This document shows positions 44,726 to 53,422 of a stretch of 64,000 nt of DNA, one piece after another. The translations under genes were made by a program, and so were the position numbers. This DNA is from Mycobacterium sp. AT1 (GTDB lineage: Bacteria > Actinomycetota > Actinomycetes > Mycobacteriales > Mycobacteriaceae): the NCBI RefSeq assembly GCF_002043095.1, contig NZ_MVOC01000038.1, forward strand, positions 62,001-126,000, in the 5' to 3' direction. Position 1 is the stretch's first letter, and each line of letters opens with the position of its first letter. The notes beneath the pieces were generated by a model. It searched no databases, was not told the DNA's origin, and was given only the letters and a program-made list of their open reading frames with translations.

Positions 44726-45969
44726 CTGGTCCGGTCTTGCTGCGCGGAGTCGACCGCGCTGCTCTCGCCGTCGCTCTCGTCACGCGGCTGAGGTCAGGAG
44801 GCGTCACCGTATCGGCCAGTGGGGCAGCCGGATTCGTCGCAGCGCTGGACCACCTGGTTCCGGTGACGCGGCCCGATCTGTACTGGGCTGCGCGGCTGAC
44901 GCTGGTGAACCGGGCCGAGGACCTGGTCCTGTTCGACCTCGTCTTCGACGAAGTGTTCGGCGCCGCGGCGTTCGGGCTGGATCCGGTGGCCCTGCAGTCT
45001 CCGCTGGGAGCGGCTGTCGCGTCGGTGCCGGGCGCGCGCGCAGCACAGGGCCCCACCCTGGACGGCAGCGGCCTGCCGTGGGTCACCCGACCCGCCACGG
45101 TCACCGCCGCCCGATCCGCCGAGCTCACCGATACCGACATCACGATCCCCGACGCGTTGCCCAGCAGGTGGGTCGCCCGCGCCGACGACGCCTTCGAGAC
45201 CTTCGACGCCGAGGACCTGCGACTCATCGGCGGGTGGTTGGAGCAGGCGACCGCACGCTGGCCCCGTCGGCGCACCCTCCGGCGGCAGGACGGTACGCAT
45301 GGCACCCGGATCGATCTGCGGCAGACCATCCGGGCGTCGCGCACCACCGGGTGGGAGGCGGTTCGACTTGTCCGGTCGCGGCCTGGCAAACGGCCGCGTC
45401 GGGTCGTATTCCTCTGTGACGTCAGCAGATCCATGCAGCCGTACGCAACCATCTACCTGCACCTGATGCGGGCGGCTGCACTGCAACGACGGTCGGGAGC
45501 CACGATTAGACCCGAGGTCTTCGCCTTCTCGACCGAGCTGACCCGATTGACGTCCGTGCTGTCACATCGATCCGCCGAAGTTGCGTTGGAGCGGGCCAGC
45601 GCCAAGGTCAGCGACCGCTACGGCGGAACGCATCTGGGCCGTAGCGTGGCCGGTCTGCTGGCTGCGCCGCACGGCAACGCGTTACGCGGCGCCATCGTCA
45701 TCATTGCCTCCGATGGCTGGGATTCCGACCCGCCCGAGGTGCTCGGCCATGCGATGGACAGGCTGTCTCGTCGCGCCCACCGGGTCGTCTGGCTCAATCC
45801 GCGGGCAGCCTCACCCGACTACCGGCCGTTGGCCGGGTCCATGGCGGCGGCGCTGCCGTACTGCGACCTGTTCTTGCCGGCGAATACCCTCACCGGACTA
45901 CGTGATCTCCTGGCCGCCATCGGCGCCGACGTCTGGTTGGGCACGTCACCGGGCCTTGGCCATGCGTGA
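44722..45969 (+). CDS. coxE: CoxE-family VWA-domain protein
   Basis: A 415-residue protein from ATG 44722. The C-terminal half is a von Willebrand A-type domain with MIDAS motif CDVSRSMQPY, FAFSTELTRL and ASDGWDSDPPEVL. The N-terminal half contains RRRTLRRQDGTHGTRIDLR-like basic sequence shortly before the VWA. With CoxD it forms the chaperone pair that matures the CO dehydrogenase metal site. Last recognisable cox gene. Confidence 0.92.
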   Translation: MTGPVLLRGVDRAALAVALVTRLRSGGVTVSASGAAGFVAALDHLVPVTRPDLYWAARLTLVNRAEDLVLFDLVFDEVFGAAAFGLDPVALQSPLGAAVASVPGARAAQGPTLDGSGLPWVTRPATVTAARSAELTDTDITIPDALPSRWVARADDAFETFDAEDLRLIGGWLEQATARWPRRRTLRRQDGTHGTRIDLRQTIRASRTTGWEAVRLVRSRPGKRPRRVVFLCDVSRSMQPYATIYLHLMRAAALQRRSGATIRPEVFAFSTELTRLTSVLSHRSAEVALERASAKVSDRYGGTHLGRSVAGLLAAPHGNALRGAIVIIASDGWDSDPPEVLGHAMDRLSRRAHRVVWLNPRAASPDYRPLAGSMAAALPYCDLFLPANTLTGLRDLLAAIGADVWLGTSPGLGHA

Positions 45970-46106
45970 CGGTCACCAGCGCCCGCACGGTGCGGCTCGC
46001 CAGCGGCGGCACCGTGAACGGCAGCGGTTATCGTCAGGGCGGGGTGGCGTTGACGGCGGGGCTGAGGCCGTCGACCGGCCGTACGTGCAGTGGTTTAACA
46101 CAATGA
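45966..46106 (+). CDS. Short frame coupled to coxE stop (doubtful)
   Basis: A 46-residue frame from GTG 45966 that overlaps the coxE stop (GTGA). Codons have G or C at most third positions (TVTSARTVRLASGGTV), as in real genes here, but no family is visible and it ends abruptly. It may be the truncated start of a former cox-linked gene, or chance. Confidence 0.25.
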   Translation: MTVTSARTVRLASGGTVNGSGYRQGGVALTAGLRPSTGRTCSGLTQ

Positions 46107-46166
46107 GTGCGTTGCGCGACAAAGGACTCCTCGAATAATTCTCGGCCCCTGTGCATGTCAGCACGG

Positions 46167-46949
46167 TCACCGCCCCGCGAGCAGCCCGCCGTCGATGACG
46201 ATCTCGGCACCGGACATGTACGACGAGCGATCCGAGGCGAGGAACACCACGACCTCGGAGACTTCTTCCGCCTTGGCGAACCGGCGTAGTGGAATCTGTT
46301 CGTGAATGGCCGCGGTGGCTCCGGCGGGTAGGCCGGCCATCTCCTCGTCGAGCATCGGCGTCTCGATGTAGCCGGGATGAATGCTGTTGCAGCGGATACC
46401 TTCAGGCCCATACGTGAACGCGATGGTCTTCGTCATCGTGGACACCGCACCCTTGGACGCGGTATATGCGAGGTAGCCGGTGCCGCCGACCAGTCCGAAG
46501 ATCGACGACACGTTCACGATCGACGGCGCCGCGCTCTTGCGCAACAGCGCCAGAGCGGCCTTCGTGCCCAGGAACACTCCGGTCTGATTGACGGCGATGG
46601 TCCGGTTCCACGTCTCCTCGGTGGCGTCGTCGAGTCCGGCCATGTCGAGGATGCCCGCGTTGTTGACCAGTGCATCGATCCGGCCGTCGGAATCCGCAAC
46701 GCCGGCGGTCAGGATCTGCCAGTCATCACCCTTCGTGACGTCCAGGTGATGGAAAACGACGTCGAGGCCGCGGTCCTGCAGTTCGGTGCAGTACTGGCTG
46801 CCCAATTCGTCGGCGATGTCGCCGAAGTGTACGCGGGCTCCTTCTTCTGCCAGGCGTCGGACGTGCGCGGCACCCATGCCCCGCGCACCTCCGGACACGA
46901 CGATCACCTTGCCGTCGAGGAGCCGTCCAGTGGCGTTGGTCGATGTCAA
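46167..46949 (-). CDS. SDR-family oxidoreductase
   Basis: A 260-residue SDR with SGGARGMGAAHV (NAD loop), NNAGIL, catalytic Ser in NVSSIFG and YTASK. It ends SGAEIVIDGGLLAG. The start is TTG 46949, with CGGAGA six bases upstream. It lies downstream of the LLM oxidoreductase on the same strand with a 57-bp gap that holds the palindrome ACTTCTCAGAAGT (46968-46980). Likely works on a hydroxylated or carbonyl product of that oxidoreductase (inference). Confidence 0.88.
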   Translation of the reverse strand: MTSTNATGRLLDGKVIVVSGGARGMGAAHVRRLAEEGARVHFGDIADELGSQYCTELQDRGLDVVFHHLDVTKGDDWQILTAGVADSDGRIDALVNNAGILDMAGLDDATEETWNRTIAVNQTGVFLGTKAALALLRKSAAPSIVNVSSIFGLVGGTGYLAYTASKGAVSTMTKTIAFTYGPEGIRCNSIHPGYIETPMLDEEMAGLPAGATAAIHEQIPLRRFAKAEEVSEVVVFLASDRSSYMSGAEIVIDGGLLAGR

Positions 46950-47006
46950 TCTGATCTCCGATCGTGAACTTCTCAGAAGTAACTTGGCTGGTTCGGCGCG
47001 AACTGG

Positions 47007-48086
47007 TTACGCCGAAAGGTGCGAAACCAGTTGTGCCACCTTGGTTCCGATGAGCTCGAAGCTGCGACGGTAGACCTCGGGATCGTTGGCATAGTCGTGT
47101 CCGAAGGACACCAGCGTGCCGAAGCCACCGACCTCGTCGTAGAGCGCCTCGATCTTTTCGGCGACGGTCTGCGGAGAGCCGACGATGTGGAAGTTGTCGA
47201 CCATCCACGCGGCGCCGATCTCTTCCTTGGGAATGGTTCCACCAGAGATGAGGTCACCAATGCCGAGCTTGATGAAGGTGGGCACGTTGTAGTTGGCCCA
47301 CAGATCACCCATGGCGCCGTTGAGGTAGGCGTCGCGCGCCTCCTCGTCGGTATCCGCCACCAGAACGTCGCGGCAAATGCGCCAGTTCGCCCGGTCTGGC
47401 TCGAAGCCTGCCGCCGACGCCGCCTCGGCGTAGGTGGCCCAGTGCGCGGTCAACACGCTCTGGTGCACCTGTTGGCTCATGGGGAAGTAACCGCGCTGGC
47501 CCGCGGTGGTCAGGGTGGGCGACGTCGCCTGCATCCCGGTCATGATGACCGGGATGCGATCTTGCCTGGGTTTGAGATGCGGCCCGTGGATGTCATCGCT
47601 GTAGGCGGGCATGTCGACGGTCCAGAACTCACCCTCGATGCGGAAGGGACCTTCCTTGGTCCAGATGGCGTCGATGATGTCCATGGCCTCGATCATCATC
47701 TGGGGATTCTTCTTACCAGTGTTGAACAGTTGGGCGTCGCTTGGGAACGCGCCGGGCGCGAAGCCGGCGATGTAGCGGCCGCCGGTCATGTGGTCGAGCC
47801 ACATGGTTCGGTGGGCCAGCGAGATCGGGTTGTGGTACGCGAGCAGGTGCGCCGCGGCGCCGAGCTTGATGCGCGAGGTGATCTGCGACGCGGCGGCGAT
47901 CATGGCGTCAGGTGCCGGGCTTGGCTCGCCGCCGAGGGTGTAGTGCTCGGCGAAATACGCTTCTTCCCAGCCGAATTCATCCGCCCACTTGGTCAACGTG
48001 AGATCCCAGTCGATGACCTGTTTGGCCGTGCGGTGGCCGTGCGAATAGTCGCGCGAGTAGGGGATGTTGAAGAGGCCGAACTTCAT
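47007..48086 (-). CDS. LLM-class flavin-dependent oxidoreductase
   Basis: A 359-residue luciferase-like monooxygenase-fold protein. It starts ATG 48086 with MKFGLFNIPY. Family parts are WEEAYFAEHYTLGGEPSPAP, ITSRIKLGAAAHLLAYHNP, AHRTMWLDHMTGGRYIAGFAPG and a C-terminal VGSPQTVAEKIEAL. The cofactor could be FMNH2 or, as often in mycobacteria, F420; no residue seen decides. It is divergent from an APC permease; two matching palindromes lie between. Confidence 0.9.
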   Translation of the reverse strand: MKFGLFNIPYSRDYSHGHRTAKQVIDWDLTLTKWADEFGWEEAYFAEHYTLGGEPSPAPDAMIAAASQITSRIKLGAAAHLLAYHNPISLAHRTMWLDHMTGGRYIAGFAPGAFPSDAQLFNTGKKNPQMMIEAMDIIDAIWTKEGPFRIEGEFWTVDMPAYSDDIHGPHLKPRQDRIPVIMTGMQATSPTLTTAGQRGYFPMSQQVHQSVLTAHWATYAEAASAAGFEPDRANWRICRDVLVADTDEEARDAYLNGAMGDLWANYNVPTFIKLGIGDLISGGTIPKEEIGAAWMVDNFHIVGSPQTVAEKIEALYDEVGGFGTLVSFGHDYANDPEVYRRSFELIGTKVAQLVSHLSA

Positions 48087-48205
48087 GGTGGTTCTCTTTC
48101 GGTTGTTGTCGCGCCGGTTTTCGATGGCGACAGAGCGCGTGAAGAGCGCTGCTGTGCAACCGATTTCGGCACGAAGAATGAGCCAGTGTCGACAGACGAT
48201 GACTT

Positions 48206-48410
48206 TGAACATTTGTTCAGATTGCGATGTCAGGTCAAGCTATCGGCGAGCCGCGTTCGTGTCAAGGGTGGGCCGAGTGTCCAGATGGAGTAGCGCATTT
48301 GGAGCGAATGAGCTGCGGCGAGGCGTGTCGCACCGCTTGCCATCCATCTGTTGACAGGCCCCGCAGTCGGGGTTACGGTGACGCAACTTCCATCTTTCAA
48401 CAAATGTTCA
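48206..48410. promoter_or_regulatory. Divergent control region with two TGAACA-type palindromes
   Basis: TGAACATTTGTTCA at 48206-48219 is a perfect palindrome. Its near reverse-complement TCAACAAATGTTCA at 48397-48410 differs by one base. They bracket the 441-bp space between the LLM gene and the permease gene. The likely binder is the TetR protein encoded just after the permease. Confidence 0.65.
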
Positions 48411-48527
48411 ATATCCGACAATCCGTCGCAGACTACGGTCGGGCGCACGGATGGGAGTGTCCGCCAACGGCATAGACGCCGCGTGGCCGATCATGCTTCT
48501 CCGTAGTTCTGTGGAAGGAATCGCCCG

Positions 48528-50042
48528 ATGTCAGAGTCAGTCGTTCCGCCGCCGTCGGCGACGCAAGGTGACACCCAACAGCCCGAGACGTTCAAGCGGT
48601 CGATCGGCCTCGTCTCCAACTTCTCACTGGGGTTCACGTATCTCTCGCCCGGCGCCGGGGTGTTGTCGATATTCGCGCTCGGACTCGCTACCGCGGGACC
48701 CCCTTCCATCTGGTGGTTCCCAATCGTGGCGGCCGGCCAACTTCTGGTCGCGCTGGTCTTCGGAGAAGTGGTGTCTCAGTATCCAATCACCGGCGGAATC
48801 TACCCGTGGGCCAGGCGGCTGTGGGGCCGACGATATGCCTGGATGGCGGCGTGGATCTACATGGCCGCACTGGCGGTGACGATCACCGCCCTCGTGCAGT
48901 TCGCCATTCCGTTCCTGGCCAACCTGTTCCGGATAGAACTGACACCGGGCAGTGGGCTCGCAATAGGACTCGGTCTCCTGGCGGTGGCCTTCCTGCTCAA
49001 CAGCACCGGAACGAAGACACTGGCCATGGTCGCTCGCATCGGGTTCTACTGCGAACTGATCGGAGTCGTGGCGCTCGGCCTCTACCTGCTGCTGTTCCAA
49101 CGGAAGAACTCCTTCGGAGTGCTCTTCGACTCCATGGGCATCGCCGCGGACAGTTCCTACCTGTGGGCGTTCATGCTCGCCGCGTTGGTCGGGTTGTGGC
49201 AGTTCTACGGCTTCGAGGCGTGTGGCGACGTCGCCGAAGAGGTGAAGAATCCCGAACGACGCATACCGCTGGCGATGATTCTGACGATCGTCGTGGGCCT
49301 GGTCGCCGCGTTCATCGCCTACGCCGGATTCCTCTTGGCAGCACCGAATCTCGCGGACATCGTGGCAGGCAATGTCGCCGACCCCATTCCCGAGATCGTG
49401 CGGGGCAGCACCGGCGACCTAGGGATGAACTTGCTCCTAGTCGTCGCAGCGACGATCTTCCTCTCCGCGGCGTTGTCGCAGCAAGCCGCGCTGAGTCGAC
49501 TGCTGTTCAGCTTCGCCCGCGACGGCATGCTCCCCGGCAGTCGCTGGCTGTCCAAGCTGCACGAAGAAGTGGGCGGCAGCGGCGCCGTCCCGCGCAACGC
49601 CATGGTCGTGGCATGTATCGCACCCATGCTCATCACGGTTTGGCTCTATTTCAAGCCCGACAGCGTGGTTGCGGTGACGGCATTCGCCGTGCTGGGCATC
49701 TACGTGTGCTTCCAAATGGTTGTGCTCGCCGCCCTGCGGCAGCGGATCAAGGGATGGCGTCCCGCCGGACCATGGACGCTGGGCCCCTTCGGATTGGTGA
49801 TCAACGTGCTGGCCCTGATCTACGGCGTTGCGGCAATGGTTCTGCTGGCGGTGCCGGGGGATCCGAGCCTGGGCTTCGTAGACCGGTGGATCGTACTGAT
49901 CGGCCTTGCCGTAGTGCTGGTGCTCGGAGGCGGGTACATGCTGATCGCTCGCCCCTCCGGAAGCTCGGATGCGCCGGAAGGTGACGCGATCGAGGTCGCC
50001 GACCGGATCAGGCGGGCGTCGGAGCCAACCGTGGCCGAGTAA
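48528..50042 (+). CDS. APC-superfamily amino acid/amine permease
   Basis: A 504-residue permease with about 12 helices. It opens with FKRSIGLVSNFSLGFTYLSPGAGVL, the helix-1 pattern of APC transporters, then GEVVSQYPITGGIYPWARRLWG and FYGFEACGDVAEEVKNPERRIP in the conserved loop between helices 6 and 7. Start ATG 48528 follows GGAAGGA. Likely substrates are amino acids, amines or choline-like compounds; the flanking oxidoreductases suggest a nitrogen compound taken up as carbon or nitrogen source. Confidence 0.9.
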   Translation: MSESVVPPPSATQGDTQQPETFKRSIGLVSNFSLGFTYLSPGAGVLSIFALGLATAGPPSIWWFPIVAAGQLLVALVFGEVVSQYPITGGIYPWARRLWGRRYAWMAAWIYMAALAVTITALVQFAIPFLANLFRIELTPGSGLAIGLGLLAVAFLLNSTGTKTLAMVARIGFYCELIGVVALGLYLLLFQRKNSFGVLFDSMGIAADSSYLWAFMLAALVGLWQFYGFEACGDVAEEVKNPERRIPLAMILTIVVGLVAAFIAYAGFLLAAPNLADIVAGNVADPIPEIVRGSTGDLGMNLLLVVAATIFLSAALSQQAALSRLLFSFARDGMLPGSRWLSKLHEEVGGSGAVPRNAMVVACIAPMLITVWLYFKPDSVVAVTAFAVLGIYVCFQMVVLAALRQRIKGWRPAGPWTLGPFGLVINVLALIYGVAAMVLLAVPGDPSLGFVDRWIVLIGLAVVLVLGGGYMLIARPSGSSDAPEGDAIEVADRIRRASEPTVAE

Positions 50043-50085
50043 TCACGGTGGTCAACTGACCCGCCTCGAAACCTGCCGTCGCGAC

Positions 50086-50745
50086 TCACTGAGCCGCGAC
50101 GGCAGCCGGCGTTCTACGCCGAGACGAACGCGCAGTGCCCACAACGCTTTTGGGTGCGGACTCGTCGGCAGGCAGCTGTGGATAGTGACGGTCCTCGTCC
50201 AGCCGGATGATGGCAAGGATCACCTTGCGGAGTTCCTCCGGCGGCAGGGAGGAATCGCCGAGGATCCGCTGCATGACGGCGCCGTCCCACATCGCTTCCA
50301 AAGCCGTTGCGGTGAAGGGTGAGCAGAACCGTTCGACCCCGGACTTCGCCCGCTTGGACCACTTGCGAACCAGTCGTCGATACGACTTGTCCCGTCCGCC
50401 TTCGGCGTACAGCTCCCACATCAGGATTGCACTCTCGGTGTCTTCGGAGAGACCGTCGATCAGACGCAACACGGCGTCGGCGAGGTCGTCATCGTCATGC
50501 GCGACCGAGAAGCTCGCTTCGTATCGCGCAGACACCTTGTCCACATAACTTGAGAACGCATCCAGCCGAAGGTCATTCAAGTCGGCATAGTGATAGTTCA
50601 CGGTTCCCAAGGAGACTTTCGCGACCGCGCAGACCCGCCGATGCGTAACGCTCTTCACCCCAGTCTCGGTGATCACCTGCAGCGCAGCATTCATCAGTGC
50701 GACCCGCGTCGGTTCGGAGCGGTTGGATGAACTCTTGGCCTTCAT
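50086..50745 (-). CDS. TetR-family regulator
   Basis: A 219-residue regulator from ATG 50745 (an upstream frame start at 50775 adds ten residues). The DNA-binding domain reads RVALMNAALQVITETGVKSVTHRRVCAVAKVSLGTVNYHYADLNDL-type in order, with the VTHRRVCAVAKVSLGTVNYH helix-turn-helix. It is convergent with the permease. By position it probably controls the permease and LLM-SDR units through the TGAACA palindromes. Confidence 0.9.
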   Translation of the reverse strand: MKAKSSSNRSEPTRVALMNAALQVITETGVKSVTHRRVCAVAKVSLGTVNYHYADLNDLRLDAFSSYVDKVSARYEASFSVAHDDDDLADAVLRLIDGLSEDTESAILMWELYAEGGRDKSYRRLVRKWSKRAKSGVERFCSPFTATALEAMWDGAVMQRILGDSSLPPEELRKVILAIIRLDEDRHYPQLPADESAPKSVVGTARSSRRRTPAAVAAQ

Positions 50746-51223
50746 CAGGCGCACTACCTCTTCGTAGGGTTGCACGGCAGTGACAAAGCATGTCGCTGTG
50801 AGGTCCCACTATACGGAGGGCAGGAGGACGGCTTCGCCTTTGTCGGCCCGGACGATTTGGCGCGTTAATTCCGCGTTCAGGAATACAGCGGCACCGACGA
50901 CCGGTCCCGACAGCTGGCTCGCCTGATCGTTCAATCCGGTAGCTTTGCTTTTAGCCGCGCGTCACCGGGAGAAGAGCGGGATTACGACGTACCTCACTGG
51001 ATGACGGTCGTATCAGGGATGGTCGTATTCTCCGGCAAGGTACTTGATGGGCCACGTACTCCCGAGTGTTATGGCTAGCTGGTAGGTCGATTTTGCAGTG
51101 GACATCCATTCAAAGTGGTGGCTAGCGGCGACGACAACACCCGCCGAAGCGAGCAGTCTATAAAACGTAAAACGTCCCGTCGGAACCACTTACAGACGTT
51201 CCGGCCTCGCAGAGGAGAAGATC
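50746..51223. other. Intergenic region carrying repeated element A
   Basis: 478 bp between the TetR gene and a small secreted peptide gene. No coding frame is convincing. It contains element A (50986-51030) described separately, and close to the next gene an AT-rich stretch with CTATAAAACGTAAAACG (about 51159-51175) that could be part of a promoter. Confidence 0.4.
50986..51030 (+). repeat. Repeated regulatory-like element, copy A
   Basis: About 45 bp with CACTGGATGACGGTCGTATC and a second GTCGTATT 15 bases further on. The same design recurs at 56343-56385 with a 16-base step. The two GTCGTAT direct repeats (51007-51013 and 51022-51028) look like a response-regulator type binding site or a promoter-linked element. 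Confidence 0.55.
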
Positions 51224-51433
51224 ATGAAGCTTGGACATGTCGTATCAGCAGTTATCGCAGGCTCGGCAGTGGCGGCAATCGGTTTCGCGCCGATCGCCTT
51301 GGCCGACAGCACCGTGCAGAGCCCGGGCAATACCCAAATCGTCGTCACCCCTGGGCAGTCCGCGGCGAACGCCGCCAATCTGCAGCAGCCGTTCGGCGGT
51401 GACTCGGTCGCGTTGTTGTTCCACAACCACTGA
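51224..51433 (+). CDS. Small secreted peptide
   Basis: A 69-residue protein with a signal peptide (MKLGHVVSAVIAGSAVAAIG to AIALADS-like cleavage at PIALADS). The mature part is ~40 residues, Gln/Asn-rich, ending GGDSVALLFHNH. AGAGGAGAAG precedes ATG 51224. Small exported peptides of this make-up occur in mycobacteria without known function. No cysteines, so no disulfide core. Confidence 0.75.
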   Translation: MKLGHVVSAVIAGSAVAAIGFAPIALADSTVQSPGNTQIVVTPGQSAANAANLQQPFGGDSVALLFHNH

Positions 51434-51701
51434 CATTCATCATGAGTTCCACGAGTAGGCGCAGTCCCTGCGCCGCCCTCCAGCGGGCGGGCAGGGGTGC
51501 GCTAAGCCGCTCGGCCGCGCAATTCGGATTCGGTGCGTGGCGGCGCCATCCCGTGGTTGCGCACTCCAGTGATGCGATCGCGCGTCTGGCACCGGTGTGT
51601 GGTCACCTCGATAGGGGTGCGGCCGCCACGGGCGGCGTCAGCAGCAGGGGACAAATTCGCACGACATGCGAAGGACACACGTGTTTAGTGGTAGCCCGCC
51701 A

Positions 51702-51822
51702 GATTCGATCCGCCATAATCTCCGCCTAAACGCGGCTGGAATGTACGACCCTGCGCGGATCGTGCTGAGCCGTGAGTGCAGGGCGCCAGCACATTCGATG
51801 TCCCTCCGTCAGGCGTCGAGCG
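51702..51822. repeat. Imperfect ~120-bp direct repeat, copy 1
   Basis: About 80 percent alike to 52199-52321 by eye, sharing ATCTCCGCCTA, TGGAATGTACGACC, AGTGCAGGGC, GCCAGCACA and TCGATGTCCCTCCGTCA in the same order. The copies are ~497 bp apart in direct orientation and differ by small insertions and substitutions. Confidence 0.75.
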
Positions 51823-52198
51823 CCCCGCGGCATCGGCGTCAGTTATGCGATGAGGTCTCGGGTTGGGGGTCGATGATGTTCAGCATCGAGTACCGGGTGT
51901 GTTCGTGAGCATCGACGCGATCTTGATTCGCTGTCCCGTCGGCATCTGCTCCGGGTTGAGCAGTAGTCGCAAGCCGCCGTTGATGAAGGCGGGAAGCACT
52001 TCGGCGAAGTCGGGCGCGCACAGTTGATGTTCTCGTCGCCGCACAGAAGCGCGCAAGCGGCGCGAGCCTGCACCGTAGGGATGGCGGGCGAAAAGTCCTG
52101 CGCGGCAGCCGAAATGATGATAGGAGCGGTGGCTGACAGGTAGGCAAGCGATGATTCATCTGATGCGATAGGCAGTGGTTGACCTGGTAATCCGTCAT

Positions 52199-52321
52199 AT
52201 TCGTCTCCGCCGTGATCTCCGCCTAGACCGGTTGGAATGTACGACCAGGCGCCGATCGCGCCGAGCTGTAAGTGCAGGGCCGCGCCAGCACACCTCGATG
52301 TCCCTCCGTCACGCGTCGCGC
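52199..52321. repeat. Imperfect ~120-bp direct repeat, copy 2
   Basis: The partner of 51702-51822. On the minus strand both can be read as a Gly-rich peptide start (DGGTS ... LGGD.GG), but copy 1 lacks bases needed to keep the frame seen in copy 2. It lies just before the PNPOx-fold gene. Confidence 0.75.
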
Positions 52322-52534
52322 CGATTGGCCGGGGTTTGCTGCTGACGGCGTACAGGGGAGTGACGGTAGGGGAGCCGCGGAAAATGTTGTCCAGTGCGGC
52401 GTTACGGGCTATCAGCCGACGAAGATCGTCGGCCAATTGTCAGCTCGCCGGAACGGTCCGCGGTGGGCCGGTGTATTTCGACTGCCGCGCCTGAGGTCGG
52501 GAATCGCGTCGGGGGACACGAGGTTGGTCAGATT

Positions 52535-52969
52535 ATGTCGAAAATGACCAGCACGGAACGCGAGACTTACCTGGCCGATCTGCACGTTGGTGTCATTGCC
52601 GTCGAACGCCCTGATCGCGCGCCGTTGTCTGTACCGATCTGGTACGCCTACGAGCCTGGCGGCGAGGTTCTCGTCTCCAGCTTGGCGGGGTCGCTCAAAG
52701 CTCGCCTCATCACCGCTGCCGGCCGCTTCTCCATCACTGTTCAGGATGAGACCTTTCCGTACCGCTACGTCACTGCCGAGGGGTCGTTGACCTCCATCGA
52801 GACAGCCGACGACGCCACCATGAGCGCGATCGCCGTTCGCTATCTCGGGGAGGAGGGGGGCAACGCGTTCACGGAGTCGTTCGCCAGGGACCATCCTGAC
52901 GTTGAGTCGCTTTTGTTCCGAATGCGACCCGAGCACTGGCTCAGCGTCGACTACTCCAAGGAGTCCTAA
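52535..52969 (+). CDS. Pyridoxamine 5'-phosphate oxidase-fold (split-barrel flavin) protein
   Basis: A 144-residue protein from ATG 52535. It has the split-barrel pattern: ETYLADLHVGVIAV, SVPIWYAYEPGGEVLVSS, KARLITAAGRFSITVQDE, then YRYVTAEGSL. These proteins bind FMN or F420 and are often called pyridoxamine 5'-phosphate oxidase-related, with reductase or detoxification roles in mycobacteria. An upstream extension of the frame lacks family features. Stands alone. Confidence 0.85.
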   Translation: MSKMTSTERETYLADLHVGVIAVERPDRAPLSVPIWYAYEPGGEVLVSSLAGSLKARLITAAGRFSITVQDETFPYRYVTAEGSLTSIETADDATMSAIAVRYLGEEGGNAFTESFARDHPDVESLLFRMRPEHWLSVDYSKES

Positions 52970-53422
52970 TTGCGGTGTGGCGCGTTCGTGGTGATGATGT
53001 GTCCGGTCTCGGTGATGTCGTCATTGTTCGCGGCGAGGTTGTCCTCTAATGGCCCTCAGACCGGTCGTGATGCGCTGGACTAGGTACCGCCGGCGACCAC
53101 CGTCGCAAAGGGACATCGCCCCGGGGCGAACGCGCCGACACCAGCTCATCCAAGCTCTAGCCGATGCTGGGGAATTGCTGGAGGGATTGTTATTGGGCCC
53201 AGCACCCGATCGGGTCGCGCGGGGTCGGGGCCTCCGAGACGGCTCCAAGGCCGCAACCGCCCTGCAATGGCCTGGCAGGCGGGTATCGGGCCCCACACAG
53301 CGCGAGGTGCATCGCGGCGCTGACGGCTCGCCCAGCCGGCTGGCGCACCGAGGGCAGCCGCGTCCGCAACGACCTTCGGCATCCATGTGCACGACACGAA
53401 CTCGAGAACGAGGATAGGTTCA
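52970..53422. other. Intergenic region, nothing recognised
   Basis: 453 bp between the split-barrel gene and the decarboxylase. Open frames on both strands exist but are Arg/Pro-rich shadow-like sequences; none shows a family or a good ribosome-binding site. Confidence 0.35.

Larger units (their letters stand above)
51434..52534. other. Degenerate region with direct repeat and decayed minus-strand coding traces
   Basis: 1.1 kb with no intact gene. On the minus strand around 51870-52030 one frame reads like a protein (FAEVLPAFINGGLRLLLNP, then IKIASMLTNTPGTR), but it joins nearby sensible segments only through frame changes. That pattern fits a decayed gene. The flanks are an imperfect ~120-bp direct repeat (listed separately). 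I recognise no family. Confidence 0.4.

Noticed and set aside
51442-51729. 95-residue plus-strand frame after the secreted peptide
   Set aside because: Mixed, Arg/Ser-rich composition, no ribosome-binding site, and overlaps the non-coding repeat copy 1.
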